NCBI GenBank assembly: GCA_034679985.1
Contig: JAXITR010000021.1
Location: 1-33,105 of the forward strand
DNA from: CAMDTE01 sp034679985
GTDB taxonomy: Bacteria > Bacteroidota > Bacteroidia > Flavobacteriales > Schleiferiaceae
DNA length: 33,105 nucleotides
Direction of reading: 5' to 3'
Part shown: piece after piece, positions 15,175 through 23,620 of the stretch
Position numbering within the stretch: the stretch's first letter is position 1
Layout of the letters: each line of letters starts with the position of its first letter
Made by a program: the position numbers and the translations under genes
Notes under the pieces: model-generated
What the model saw: only the letters and a program-made list of their open reading frames with translations
Database searches by the model: none
What the model was told of the DNA's origin: nothing

Positions 15175-15654
15175 ATGAGTACGTGGCAGATTGAGTTAGA
15201 CACTTGGGAGGATCGCGCGGATTTACTCCCGGAGGACGCGGAGTTGGTGCAGTCTGCAGCGCGCGGACTTCCCCTGGCGCACGCGCCGTACAGCCGTTTC
15301 CACGTAGCGGCATCCGTTCGTTTGGCAGACGGCCGCATTTTGGTGGGGACCAATCAAGAGAATGCCTCGTACCCGGTGGGAATTTGTGCGGAACGCGTCG
15401 CTTTGAGCACGGCGTCGTCCGTTGCACCGGGTATCGCGGTGGTTGCGATGGCCGTGGTCTATGCACCGTCGGGTCAGACCAGCCACAAACCCTTGCCCCC
15501 GTGCGGGATGTGCCGCCAAGCGCTGCACGAACAACGCGGCAGACAGGGGCAGCCGTTCGCTTTGATCATGGCGGGCACGGCCGGACCCGTTTGGAAAACC
15601 CCAGACGCGTCGCAGCTTTTGCCGTTTGCTTTTTCTGGAGACGAATTGCCGTAA
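15175..15654 (+). CDS. cdd: Cytidine deaminase
   Basis: Deaminates cytidine and deoxycytidine to uridine and deoxyuridine in pyrimidine salvage. The zinc site is complete: C71-A-E73 (ICAERVAL), with E73 the catalytic proton shuttle, and PPCGMCRQ with C110 and C113. The substrate-binding APYSRFHVAASV (37-48) and TNQENASYPVGICAE are typical of the small homotetrameric form. Length 159 is normal for Bacteroidota. ATG 15175 follows the transporter stop by eight bases, and its TAA overlaps the next gene's ATG by one base (TAATG), so translation is probably coupled. Confidence 0.96.
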   Translation: MSTWQIELDTWEDRADLLPEDAELVQSAARGLPLAHAPYSRFHVAASVRLADGRILVGTNQENASYPVGICAERVALSTASSVAPGIAVVAMAVVYAPSGQTSHKPLPPCGMCRQALHEQRGRQGQPFALIMAGTAGPVWKTPDASQLLPFAFSGDELP

Positions 15655-16784
15655 TGTTTCAGCCGTCGGTTTTTTCGGAAATGACCGCGCTCGCCCAGCA
15701 ATACGGAGCGCTGAATTTGGCCCAGGGGTTTCCCGAATTTGGCCCGCCGGAAGAAGCGGTGGAAGCCTACCGAGCGGCATTGGCGGAAGGATGGCACCAG
15801 TACGCGCCCGCAGCTGGCTTGCCCGCGCTGCGGCAGGCGTTATCTGCTCTGGACCGACGTCGATGGGGCAACGATGCTCCGGCTGCAGCAGATCCGGACT
15901 CCGAAATCACCGTAGTTCCCGGTGCGACGGTTGGGTTGTACGCGGCCTTTTTGACCCTGCTCCAACCGGGCGATGAAGCCGTAGTTTTGGAGCCCGCCTA
16001 CGATTCTTATGGTCCGGCCGTTCGCCGAGCAGGGGGAACCGTGGTGACCGGCTCCTTTGCGGCACCGGATTGGTCCGCGTTGCTCTCCCCGCGAACCCGT
16101 GTGGTGGTGGTCAATTCGCCCCACAACCCCACCGGTTCCGTTTGGTCCCGTGAAGATTGGGATCAATTGGCTCGTGCTTTGGAACCTTTTCCAAAGGCCG
16201 TTGTGGTGTCCGACGAGGCCTACGAATGGATGGTCTTTGACGGCAAAGAACCTTTTTCGGTGCGCCAAGTAGATTCCCTTCGGTCCCGCGCTTTCCGCAT
16301 TTTGTCTTTGGGCAAAACCTTCCATGCCACCGGATGGAAAATTGGCGCGGTGGTGGCTCCGCCCAGCTGGACGGCCCAATTCCGGCAGGTGTATCAATTT
16401 TTGGCCTTTGCGGCCAATACGCCGGCTCAAAAAGCATTGGCATCCGCCTTGGAGGTGCGGCCCGATTACCCGGAGTCCTTGGCCCGTTTTTTTCAAGACA
16501 AGCGGGACCGACTGGATCGCGCGCTGCGCGCCGGGGGGTGGGACGTTCAACCGTGCGCCGGAAGTTATTTCCTAACCGTCCGGCTGCCCCACGGAACAGA
16601 CGATTGGGCCTGGGCTCGGGCTCGCGCGGCGGACGCCGGAGTTGCGGTGGTTCCCTTGCAGCCTTTTTACGTGAACGCAACGGGAGTTCCGCCTGCGGTT
16701 CGGTTGTGTTTTGCCAAGAACGACGCCACCTTGGACGAAGCGGCGAAGCGCCTGAACCACTGGAAAAATCAAAATCCGCTCTAA
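15654..16784 (+). CDS. PLP-dependent aminotransferase, class I/II (methionine/kynurenine type)
   Basis: Cytosolic aminotransferase of fold type I. The N-terminal NLAQGFPEFGPPEEAVEAYR and the short length (376 residues) match the methionine aminotransferase/kynurenine aminotransferase group (YbdL-like). Key sites: NSPHNPTG (154-161), SDEAYE (186-191) with the pyridine-N Asp, and LSLGKTFHATGWKIG with the PLP lysine K221. The C-terminal substrate-carboxylate Arg is in AVRLCFAKND. The start is ATG 15654, overlapping the cdd stop by one base. Likely role: transamination of methionine or an aromatic amino acid with a 2-oxoacid; substrate choice cannot be settled from sequence. Confidence 0.93.
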   Translation: MFQPSVFSEMTALAQQYGALNLAQGFPEFGPPEEAVEAYRAALAEGWHQYAPAAGLPALRQALSALDRRRWGNDAPAAADPDSEITVVPGATVGLYAAFLTLLQPGDEAVVLEPAYDSYGPAVRRAGGTVVTGSFAAPDWSALLSPRTRVVVVNSPHNPTGSVWSREDWDQLARALEPFPKAVVVSDEAYEWMVFDGKEPFSVRQVDSLRSRAFRILSLGKTFHATGWKIGAVVAPPSWTAQFRQVYQFLAFAANTPAQKALASALEVRPDYPESLARFFQDKRDRLDRALRAGGWDVQPCAGSYFLTVRLPHGTDDWAWARARAADAGVAVVPLQPFYVNATGVPPAVRLCFAKNDATLDEAAKRLNHWKNQNPL

Positions 16785-16785
16785 C

Positions 16786-17562
16786 GTGTCCTACCGAATT
16801 TGGCTATCGCCCTCTAAGGGCATGCAGCGCCTGGCGGAGTTACCCGATGGCTTACCCCTTACCGAGCCTCATTTTGCCTCCGAAGCTCTTCGTTTGGGAA
16901 AAAAGTTGGCGCAATTGTCTGCTGCCCATAACGCGCAACTTCATTCTGTTTCTGCTGCATTAGCCCAAGCAACCACCCAAATGCACCAATCCTGGTGGAA
17001 AGATTACCCCGCAGGACTGGGAGCGCCTGCCGCCTTATCCTACACCGGGGACGCCTACGCCGGATTGCAGGCGCAGCACTGGTCTGCTGACACCTGGCTT
17101 CGAGCGCAGGAGCACTTGCGCATTGGAAGCGGTCTGTACGGATTCCTTCGCCCCACGGACCGCGTTTTGCCCTACCGTTGCGAGATGGGCCTCTCCTGGC
17201 CCTTGGGAGTGGCGTCGGGCCCAACCGCGTTTTGGAAAAACAAAATCACCCCGATACTGGCTCGTGAGTTGCAAGGCGACTGGTTGTTGGACTTGTCTTC
17301 CGGTGAATACGGAGCAGTTTTGGATGCGACGGGCTTGAAAGCACCCATCCTTCGCTGCGATTTTCGCGAACTAAAAAACGGAAAACCCGTTTTTGTGAGC
17401 GTCTTTGGCAAACGTGCCCGCGGCAGCATGGCCCGGCACGTGTTGGAGCATTCCGGGTCCCTTTTGGAGGTGGTGGATTCCTTTTCTGCGGACGGCTATG
17501 CGCTGAATTCAGCTTTGTCCACCCCGACGCTTCGCGTTTTTACGCGCGACGTGCCGAGCTAA
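16786..17562 (+). CDS. yaaA: YaaA family peroxide stress protein
   Basis: Member of the YaaA/DUF328 family, which in E. coli lowers free intracellular iron during hydrogen peroxide stress and has a DNA-binding fold. Family landmarks are LSPSKGM near the N terminus, the central LRIGSGLYGFLRPTDRVLPY followed by RCEMG, WKNKITPIL, DLSSGEYGAVLD, and the C-terminal KRARGSMARHVLEHSG and DGYALN. Length 258 is normal. It starts at GTG 16786, one base after the aminotransferase stop, as the fourth gene of the operon. The last 54 bases overlap the 3' end of the convergent photolyase gene. Confidence 0.94.
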   Translation: MSYRIWLSPSKGMQRLAELPDGLPLTEPHFASEALRLGKKLAQLSAAHNAQLHSVSAALAQATTQMHQSWWKDYPAGLGAPAALSYTGDAYAGLQAQHWSADTWLRAQEHLRIGSGLYGFLRPTDRVLPYRCEMGLSWPLGVASGPTAFWKNKITPILARELQGDWLLDLSSGEYGAVLDATGLKAPILRCDFRELKNGKPVFVSVFGKRARGSMARHVLEHSGSLLEVVDSFSADGYALNSALSTPTLRVFTRDVPS

Positions 17563-18999
17563 GATCTGCCCAACTTGGGAACGCGCTGCGGGGCTGCGTT
17601 TGGTTCCCCACAGGAATTCGCGGGCCGATCGCGCGGCTTCCTCGTGATCCACGATTCGGTTTGGATAATCTACGCCCAACCGTACGCCGTAGCTCAGCAT
17701 TTCCAACTCCGTCATCTTCCACGGCTCGCGGAGGAAGGGGAGGGGGAGCTCGGCCAATTCGGGCAGCCATTGGCGCAAAAAGCTGCCGTCCGGATCGTTT
17801 TCTTCGGCTTGTTTCACCGGGTTGTAGATGCGCAGGGTGTTGACGCCCATGGTTCCGGCTTGCATTTGAAACTGTGGGTAGTGGATGCCCGGCTCAAAGT
17901 CCAGGAATTGTTGCGCCAAATGGTGGACCCCGGCTTGCCAGGGTTGCCAGAGGTGGTGCGTCAAAAAGCTGACCAACATGCTGCGCATCCGGAAGTTGAG
18001 GTACCCCGTGGCGCAAACGCTGCGCATGCTGGCGTCGATCATGGGAAATCCGGTTTTTCCGGCGCACCAGGCCTCCACCCAGTCCGGTCGCAATTCGGTG
18101 CGGATGGCGTCAAAACCGGTGTTGAGATTCTCCCATTCCAAACGGCACTCAGATTCAAACTTTTGAATGAAGTGGCAGTGCCAATGGAGCCGAGAAACAA
18201 AGAATTGCAGATCTTGACGCCAGGGAGGATCTGCGTCTGCCACAGCATGCATCACCTGACGTACGGTAAGGTTGCCCCAGGCCAAATAGGGAGACAGTCG
18301 GCTGCAGCCCCGCCGGGCAGCTTGAGGTTTGGAAATCGAGCGTCGGTAGGTGCGGAGCCGGTCGCGAACAAAGGAGTTTAAGTAGGCCCAGCCGGCGGCT
18401 TCGCCGCCCGGCTGGAATACCCGCGCGTCTCCGTCTTCCGGAAGAGCGGCCGCATGCGCCGCCAAAAGTCCGGTGTGCAGCAACCCATCCGACGCCCCGT
18501 CAAAAGGTACCAATTCCGCATGCACGGCCGGAAACGGTTCTTGTTCCACGCGCTTTCGCCACGTTTCTTCCCATCGGGAACGTTCCTTCAATCCTCGAAT
18601 GATTCCGTTGGTGGGAAATTCCGTCCACACCACGCCCTGGTCTTTGCACCACTGATGCACCCGCAAATCGCGCTGATACGTCGTCCAAAGACCCGTCTCC
18701 TGATGGCTGAACAGCTGAGGTTGATAGCCCTGATGCAGCAAATGATTCATTAAATCATCGATTCCCCCGGAAAACTCGTAAACGGAGTGGCCATAGGGTT
18801 CCAATTCCAAGCGCATTTGCGCCAAACTTTGCACCACAAAACGGAGATGCCGTAATGCGGTGTCTGGATGACTCAGGAATTCCGGCTCCAAGCAGTACAC
18901 CAAAAGCACCGGTTGCCCCGATTTCCAAGCGGCGTACAGCGCGGCGTGGTCCCGCAACCGCAGATCCCGCTTGAACCAAACCACCGAAACGTTTTTCAT
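17509..18999 (-). CDS. Cryptochrome/photolyase family protein
   Basis: Flavoprotein of the photolyase/cryptochrome family: an N-terminal Rossmann antenna domain (SVVWFKRDLRLRDHAAL) and a C-terminal FAD-binding helical domain. The latter includes RRSISKPQAARRGCSRLSPY, WHCHFIQKFESE, AGKTGFPMIDASMRSVCATG and RIYNPVKQ. It probably repairs UV photoproducts, fitting a sunlit habitat with rhodopsin. The FAD loop that in classical CPD photolyases reads Asn-Asn-Gly-x-Trp-Gln-Trp is replaced here by PGIHYPQFQM (about residues 370-379), so the exact repair class is open. I start at ATG 18999; TTG/ATG codons just upstream add five residues. The 3' end overlaps yaaA by 54 bases. A strong GC-rich stem lies in the coding region at 18388-18415. 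Confidence 0.93.
   Translation of the reverse strand: MKNVSVVWFKRDLRLRDHAALYAAWKSGQPVLLVYCLEPEFLSHPDTALRHLRFVVQSLAQMRLELEPYGHSVYEFSGGIDDLMNHLLHQGYQPQLFSHQETGLWTTYQRDLRVHQWCKDQGVVWTEFPTNGIIRGLKERSRWEETWRKRVEQEPFPAVHAELVPFDGASDGLLHTGLLAAHAAALPEDGDARVFQPGGEAAGWAYLNSFVRDRLRTYRRSISKPQAARRGCSRLSPYLAWGNLTVRQVMHAVADADPPWRQDLQFFVSRLHWHCHFIQKFESECRLEWENLNTGFDAIRTELRPDWVEAWCAGKTGFPMIDASMRSVCATGYLNFRMRSMLVSFLTHHLWQPWQAGVHHLAQQFLDFEPGIHYPQFQMQAGTMGVNTLRIYNPVKQAEENDPDGSFLRQWLPELAELPLPFLREPWKMTELEMLSYGVRLGVDYPNRIVDHEEAARSAREFLWGTKRSPAARSQVGQILARHVARKNAKRRGGQS
18388..18415. repeat. GC-rich hairpin inside photolyase gene
   Basis: CCAGCCGGCGGC (18388-18399), loop TTC, GCCGCCCGGCTGG (18403-18415): twelve pairs with one bulged base. 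It resembles in size and composition the hairpins at 5894-5947 and 28758-28776. Confidence 0.75.
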
Positions 19000-19133
19000 C
19001 CAATTTATCAACACCGCAGGTGGAGCAACGGTTCTCCGCTATCCGTTGGAAATCTATTGGGCAGACCCGGACAGCAGCGTTGTTTCGTTCAGGTACGACC
19101 TTGTTTCAAAAAACCAAACAAGCGCAGGGGCCC

Positions 19134-19161
19134 TTGGTGGCACGATTTTAGCCTAATTTTA
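19134..19161 (+). promoter_or_regulatory. Candidate promoter of the DUF4139 gene
   Basis: TTG (19134-19136), 17 bases, TAATTTTA (19154-19161), which matches TAnnTTTG at seven of eight positions, about 17 bases before ATG 19178. It lies in the 178-base divergent region between the photolyase and DUF4139 genes. Confidence 0.4.
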
Positions 19162-19177
19162 AAGAAATAATCGATTC

Positions 19178-20809
19178 ATGAAAAACTTTTTTGAAACCGG
19201 TGGAAACCAACGCTCCTTCGTGTGGACCGCAATTGCGTTCGTAGTATTTGCGATAGGATTCTCCACTCATGCCACCGCAGCTCAACCGGATCGCACCGCC
19301 AAAGCAACGCTGCACGACGTGCGTTTGTATTTGGACGGAGCGGTTTTGACGCAAAGCTTCTCGGTGGCATTGCCCGCCGGAAATTCCACTGTGGAAGTGA
19401 CCGGGTTGGCGCAGCAACTGGACGAACAATCCATTCAACTGCGTACGCGTAACGCCATCAAAGTGAATGGATACCATGTTGAAATACGCTCTACGGATTG
19501 GAATTCGGTTCCGGAGTTGAAAATTTGGCGGGACAGCCTGGCGTTCTGGAAATCGGTAGACGAACAGGGACGCAGTCAACAAGCCATCATCCAATTGGAA
19601 AAGGAGGCGTTTTTGCGCAGCACCCAGCAAACGGTTTATACCGAGTCAAACCAAAAGTTTTGGGCACAATCTGCTGCCGAGTGGGTGCGGAGGTCGTCGT
19701 TGGCACAGAAGAATTTGGACCAAGCGCAACGCGGAACGCAACGCGTCAACCAGAAGTACCAGGAAGAAGTGAACAAGCACGCCGCCCAAGAAAGCGTTTT
19801 GGTGTTGGAGGTTTCCGCGGAAGCACCGGTGGCCACCGCTTTGTTTTCGTTGGAAACGGCCACCTCGCTGGCTTCGTGGAACCCGCGCTACGAAGTACGC
19901 ATGGACGATGCCGCATCGGGCCGATTGGATCTTCTATCCAAGGCCACGATCACCCAAGAAACAGGTTTGGATTGGAAGAAAGTATCCGTGGTCCTGGGTT
20001 CCAACCGTCCGCTTGGGGGAATGACCACGCCGGTGCTTCGGCCGTGGTGGGTGGGGCCGCAAGCGGTAAAATATGAAACTGTGGCTGTACGTAGTGGCCG
20101 CGCTGCATCTGAAGTAATGGCGGTGGAAGACAACAGCCTGGAAATTGACGCCACAGCAGGCAATTCCCGGTTTAAATTGGCCAGCTTTGACGATGCCGAG
20201 CGTTCCGACGGCTTGGTGGGGTATTCGTTGACCTTGCCGGGAACGTATTCGTTTGCGCACCAAGAATCCCGCGAAATTTCTTTGGAGACCCAAGTTTTGA
20301 AGGCTGATTTGAGCCGGTATACGGCACCGCGTTTGGATTTGCGGGTCTTTTTGGTGGCACGCGTCCCGGGCTGGGACACCTTGGTGCTGCTGGACGGCCC
20401 GGCCAATATCTATTTGGAGAACAATTTGGTGGGCAACACCTACCTTGCTTTCCAAGGAGCAACGGACACGCTGGATTTGGCCATGGGCGCCGATCCCAGA
20501 ACCTCGGTGGAATGGAAACCAACCGTTACAACCGACAACAAAGGCGGCAAAGTAGAACGGTCGTACAGCTACACGCTTAAGATCAACACCCTTCATTCAA
20601 AACCGATTGACGTGGTGGTGGAAGACCGCACGCCCATGCCGCGGGCGGAAGAAGTGAGCTTGATCCAACCGGAATGGGGCGGCGGCAAGCGGAATTTGGA
20701 AACCGGTATTTTGACTTGGAAAACTACCGTCGGCAAGGACAAACCTTGGAGCACCGCCTATCGGTACGTGCTGCGCTACCCCAGGAACGCTAACGTGGGT
20801 CCTTTGTAG
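19178..20809 (+). CDS. DUF4139 domain-containing (MuiA-like) exported protein
   Basis: A 543-residue envelope protein of the DUF4140/DUF4139 family (related to the so-called mucoidy inhibitor A). An N-terminal export signal or anchor (residues 12-35, FVWTAIAFVVFAIGF ... ATAAQ) is followed by the DUF4140 part with VRLYLDGAVLTQSFSVALPAGN. A helical, coiled-coil-like middle follows (about 125-200, QQAIIQLEKEAFLRSTQQ). The DUF4139 beta domain comes last, with SWNPRYEVR, QETGLDWKKVSVVLGSNRP, PLPGTYSFAHQ-like strands and KPIDVVVEDRTPMPR. These are family landmarks; the biochemical role is not known. Monocistronic: own promoter and terminator. Confidence 0.9.
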   Translation: MKNFFETGGNQRSFVWTAIAFVVFAIGFSTHATAAQPDRTAKATLHDVRLYLDGAVLTQSFSVALPAGNSTVEVTGLAQQLDEQSIQLRTRNAIKVNGYHVEIRSTDWNSVPELKIWRDSLAFWKSVDEQGRSQQAIIQLEKEAFLRSTQQTVYTESNQKFWAQSAAEWVRRSSLAQKNLDQAQRGTQRVNQKYQEEVNKHAAQESVLVLEVSAEAPVATALFSLETATSLASWNPRYEVRMDDAASGRLDLLSKATITQETGLDWKKVSVVLGSNRPLGGMTTPVLRPWWVGPQAVKYETVAVRSGRAASEVMAVEDNSLEIDATAGNSRFKLASFDDAERSDGLVGYSLTLPGTYSFAHQESREISLETQVLKADLSRYTAPRLDLRVFLVARVPGWDTLVLLDGPANIYLENNLVGNTYLAFQGATDTLDLAMGADPRTSVEWKPTVTTDNKGGKVERSYSYTLKINTLHSKPIDVVVEDRTPMPRAEEVSLIQPEWGGGKRNLETGILTWKTTVGKDKPWSTAYRYVLRYPRNANVGPL

Positions 20810-20831
20810 AGTAAGGTCTGCGTAACGTACG

Positions 20832-20887
20832 ATGAGACACCTCTTGAGGCATCGATTATTCGAAGCGTCAAGGGGTGTCCTCATTTT
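20832..20887 (+). terminator. Long-stem terminator after the DUF4139 gene
   Basis: ATGAGACACCTCTTGA (20832-20847) pairs with TCAAGGGGTGTCCTCAT (20868-20884) with one G-T pair and one bulged C. An inner TCGA/TCGA stem lies within the loop, and TTTT follows. Placed 22 bases after the stop codon. Confidence 0.75.
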
Positions 20888-20934
20888 ATGCCAATACTTT
20901 ATTTGAATTCGTTGCAGGATTAAGGATTCTCGAT

Positions 20935-20967
20935 TTGCCCGTTTCGCGTTCGTTTTGATTAAGTTTG
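20935..20967 (+). promoter_or_regulatory. Promoter of acetyl-CoA synthetase gene
   Basis: TTG (20935-20937), 22 bases, then TAAGTTTG (20960-20967), an exact TAnnTTTG match. Transcription would begin near 20973 with a leader of about 35 bases before ATG 21009. This is the clearest promoter in the window and rules against the longer in-frame start at 20955. Confidence 0.6.
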
Positions 20968-21008
20968 TTTCCACTCCAACCAATCGAATTATTCATCCGC
21001 AGCGGTCC

Positions 21009-22925
21009 ATGTTCACCCCCTACCAAATCCGCTCCATCGAGCAATACCAATTGGCCTACGCGCACAGCATTGAAAAACCGGAAGAATTCTGGGCCAGTAT
21101 TGCCGAGCATTTTGTGTGGCGCAAAAAATGGGATCGGGTGCTCAGCTGGAATTTCAAAGAACCCATGATTCAATGGTTTCCGGGCGCCAAATTGAACATT
21201 ACCGAAAACTGCTTGGACCGGCATTTGGCTACCAAGGGCGACCAGCCGGCTTTGGTTTTTGAGCCCAACAACCCGGACGAGGAACACCGGGTATTGACGT
21301 ACAAAGAGTTGCATTTCAAGGTGATGCAGTTCGCCAACGTTCTCAAAAACCACGGAATTCGAAAAGGTGACCGCGTGTGTATTTACATGGGCATGGTTCC
21401 GGAATTGGCCATTGCGGTTTTGGCTTGTGCGCGCATTGGCGCGGTTCACTCGGTTGTATTTGGCGGGTTTTCCGCACAGTCCATTGCGGATCGTATCCAA
21501 GACGCGCAAGCGAGTTGCGTCATTACCCAAGACGGTGCGCTTCGGGGCACCAAAGTCATCCCGCTGAAAAGCGTCGTCGACGATGCCTTGATGGCCTGCC
21601 CAACGGTACAATGCGTGATCGTGGCCTCACACGCCCGGGTTCCGGTGTCCATGCTCAAGGGTCGCGATTGCTGGTGGGAGGACGAAATCAAAAAAGTAGA
21701 AACCCAAGGAAATCCCTTTTGCCCCGCCGAAGAAATGGACGCGGAAGACCTCCTCTTCATCCTGTACACCTCCGGCTCAACGGGCAAGCCCAAGGGGGTG
21801 GTTCATACCTGCGGGGGGTACATGGTTTGGGCCAACTACACGTTTGTCAACGTTTTTCAGTACCAGCGCGGCTGGACCCACTTTTGCACGGCAGACATCG
21901 GGTGGATCACCGGGCACACCTACATTTTATACGGTCCGCTGAGTGCGGGCGCCACCTCGTTGATGTTTGAAGGAATACCCACTTGGCCCGACGCCGGTCG
22001 GTTTTGGGACATCGTGGAAAAACACCACGTGGATATTTTTTACACTGCCCCCACGGCCATCCGCAGCCTCATGGCCTTTGGCGACGCCCCCTTGGCAGGC
22101 AAAAAACTCGATTCCTTAAAAGTACTGGGAACCGTCGGTGAACCCATCAACCAAGAGGCGTGGCACTGGTACGACGACCGAATCGGTGCCAACCAATGCC
22201 CCATTGTGGATACCTGGTGGCAAACAGAGACCGGAGGGGTACTCATCAGCAATTTAGCGGGCGTCACGCCTTCGAAGCCAACGTTCGCCACCTATCCGTT
22301 GCCCGGTATTCAACCAATTTTGGTGGACGAAAACGGTAATGAGCTGGAGGGAAACGGCGTCAGCGGCAACCTCTGCATCAAATTCCCGTGGCCCGGTATC
22401 CTGCGTACTACCTACGGCGATCACGAACGGTGCCGGCAAACCTATTTCTCTACCTACGACAACCTCTACTTTACGGGCGACGGCTGTTTGCGGGACGAAG
22501 AAGGTAGGTACCGCATCACCGGCCGGGTGGACGACGTCCTCAACGTTTCCGGGCACCGCATCGGTACGGCCGAAGTGGAGAACGCCATCAACCGCCACGC
22601 AGGGGTGGTGGAAAGTGCGGTAGTGGGTTACCCGCACCCCATCAAAGGCCAAGGCATTTACGCGTACGTCCTCTTCAACGCAATCCACGAAGACGAAGAA
22701 CTGACGCGCCAAGACATCCACCAAACCGTGGCGCGAATCATTGGTGCCATAGCCAAGCCGGACAAGATTCAATTTGTGGAAGGTTTGCCCAAAACGAGAT
22801 CCGGCAAAATCATGCGCCGCATACTGCGCAAAATTGCCGTAGGCGAATTGGAGAACTTGGGCGACACCACCACTTTATTGGACCCTACCGTGGTAGCGGA
22901 CATCCAACAAGGGCGATTGGTTTGA
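21009..22925 (+). CDS. acs: Acetyl-CoA synthetase (AMP-forming)
   Basis: Activates acetate with ATP and CoA to acetyl-CoA via acetyl-AMP, in the cytosol. The 638-residue length and order of motifs are standard. They include the N-terminal WNFKEPMIQWFPGAKLNITE and the phosphate loop YTSGSTGKPKG (253-263). Next come the TWWQTETGG substrate and adenylate motif, YFTGDG and RITGRVDDVLNVSGHRIGT (hinge and A8). The C-terminal catalytic lysine is K600 in PKTRSGKIMRRILRK, also the usual site of regulatory acetylation in this family. Start chosen at ATG 21009, which gives the family-typical N terminus FTPYQIRSIEQY and lies just downstream of the promoter. Monogenic unit with its own terminator. Scavenging of environmental acetate is the likely role. 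Confidence 0.97.
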   Translation: MFTPYQIRSIEQYQLAYAHSIEKPEEFWASIAEHFVWRKKWDRVLSWNFKEPMIQWFPGAKLNITENCLDRHLATKGDQPALVFEPNNPDEEHRVLTYKELHFKVMQFANVLKNHGIRKGDRVCIYMGMVPELAIAVLACARIGAVHSVVFGGFSAQSIADRIQDAQASCVITQDGALRGTKVIPLKSVVDDALMACPTVQCVIVASHARVPVSMLKGRDCWWEDEIKKVETQGNPFCPAEEMDAEDLLFILYTSGSTGKPKGVVHTCGGYMVWANYTFVNVFQYQRGWTHFCTADIGWITGHTYILYGPLSAGATSLMFEGIPTWPDAGRFWDIVEKHHVDIFYTAPTAIRSLMAFGDAPLAGKKLDSLKVLGTVGEPINQEAWHWYDDRIGANQCPIVDTWWQTETGGVLISNLAGVTPSKPTFATYPLPGIQPILVDENGNELEGNGVSGNLCIKFPWPGILRTTYGDHERCRQTYFSTYDNLYFTGDGCLRDEEGRYRITGRVDDVLNVSGHRIGTAEVENAINRHAGVVESAVVGYPHPIKGQGIYAYVLFNAIHEDEELTRQDIHQTVARIIGAIAKPDKIQFVEGLPKTRSGKIMRRILRKIAVGELENLGDTTTLLDPTVVADIQQGRLV

Positions 22926-22981
22926 ATCCTGTTCAGCCGACGTTGCGTTGTTCCTTAGGTGGGTAATGAGCTGCTGAAAAC

Positions 22982-23015
22982 GCAAAAGCCGCCCCCATGC
23001 GGGTGCGGCTTTTGC
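22982..23015. terminator. Bidirectional terminator between acs and convergent lipoprotein genes
   Basis: GCAAAAGCCGC (22982-22992) and GCGGCTTTTGC (23005-23015) form a perfect 11-bp stem, with an A run on one side and a T run on the other, so it can act on both strands. It serves acs (+) and the lipoprotein pair (-). Confidence 0.85.
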
Positions 23016-23035
23016 CAAGGACATCGTACAATTTT

Positions 23036-23620
23036 CTAAAGTTGGTTGCGCAAAGTTTCCCAAGTTTGGCCCTCCGGCAGGCCTTGTGGGAAGCGCGCGA
23101 AGCGCGCTGACTCGCTTACCGAAACTTCCATGCGGTATTCGCCCAAGTCGTGGGCCAAGGTTCCGTTGATCCAAAGCAAATTGACGGGAACGGTCACAAA
23201 TGCCCAAAACAGATGGGAGAACAGCGAAACGTAGGAGGCTGTGGCCAAACGCCGCATGGGTACGGTGTTGTTCTGCGCAAAAATGACGTGCATTTTTTCG
23301 ATTTCGGAACGTTTGATGCGCGTGAGGGTTGGCGCCGTCCGAGGACCCGAACTGGACGAGTAGGGAGACAAAAGGTACACTCGTTTGTCGTCCACCGCAA
23401 TGAGTTCCCCCACAGCCTTAATTCCAAATCCTTGATACACCACCGCTAAAGCACCTTGGGGGGAACGTTGAACGTCGGAATACATCGGCAAGCGACTGGC
23501 TTCTTTCATTTCCAAAGGAGCCGTGCAACTGCTGACGACAAGCAGAAGTATACCAAAAATCGGAGCAGCCATGGGGCGAGCCAATTGATAAAGTGAACGT
23601 AGCGCAAGATTAGTTTCCAT
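23036..23620 (-). CDS. Lipoprotein of unknown function, 194 aa
   Basis: Begins with a lipoprotein signal (IFGILLLVVSSC, lipidated Cys at 32). A second hydrophobic segment, LFSHLFWAFVTVPVNLLWI (about residues 132-150), may be membrane-associated. The centre (GIKAVGELIAVDDKRVYLLS) looks like a beta-strand domain. I do not recognise the family. Its ATG lies inside the last 11 bases of the upstream lipoprotein gene, so the two are translated together and probably form one envelope complex. A 7-bp stem with a GAA loop (AGCGCGC/GCGCGCT, 23092-23108) lies near the 3' end of the gene. Confidence 0.8.
   Translation of the reverse strand: METNLALRSLYQLARPMAAPIFGILLLVVSSCTAPLEMKEASRLPMYSDVQRSPQGALAVVYQGFGIKAVGELIAVDDKRVYLLSPYSSSSGPRTAPTLTRIKRSEIEKMHVIFAQNNTVPMRRLATASYVSLFSHLFWAFVTVPVNLLWINGTLAHDLGEYRMEVSVSESARFARFPQGLPEGQTWETLRNQL

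Noticed and set aside
15840..16550. Long antisense open frame opposite the aminotransferase gene
   Set aside because: Shadow of a GC-biased coding strand; no recognisable protein features.
18971..19156. 61-codon plus-strand frame before the DUF4139 gene
   Set aside because: Its C-terminal half looks protein-like, but it overlaps the photolyase start on the other strand, has no promoter in place and no known family.
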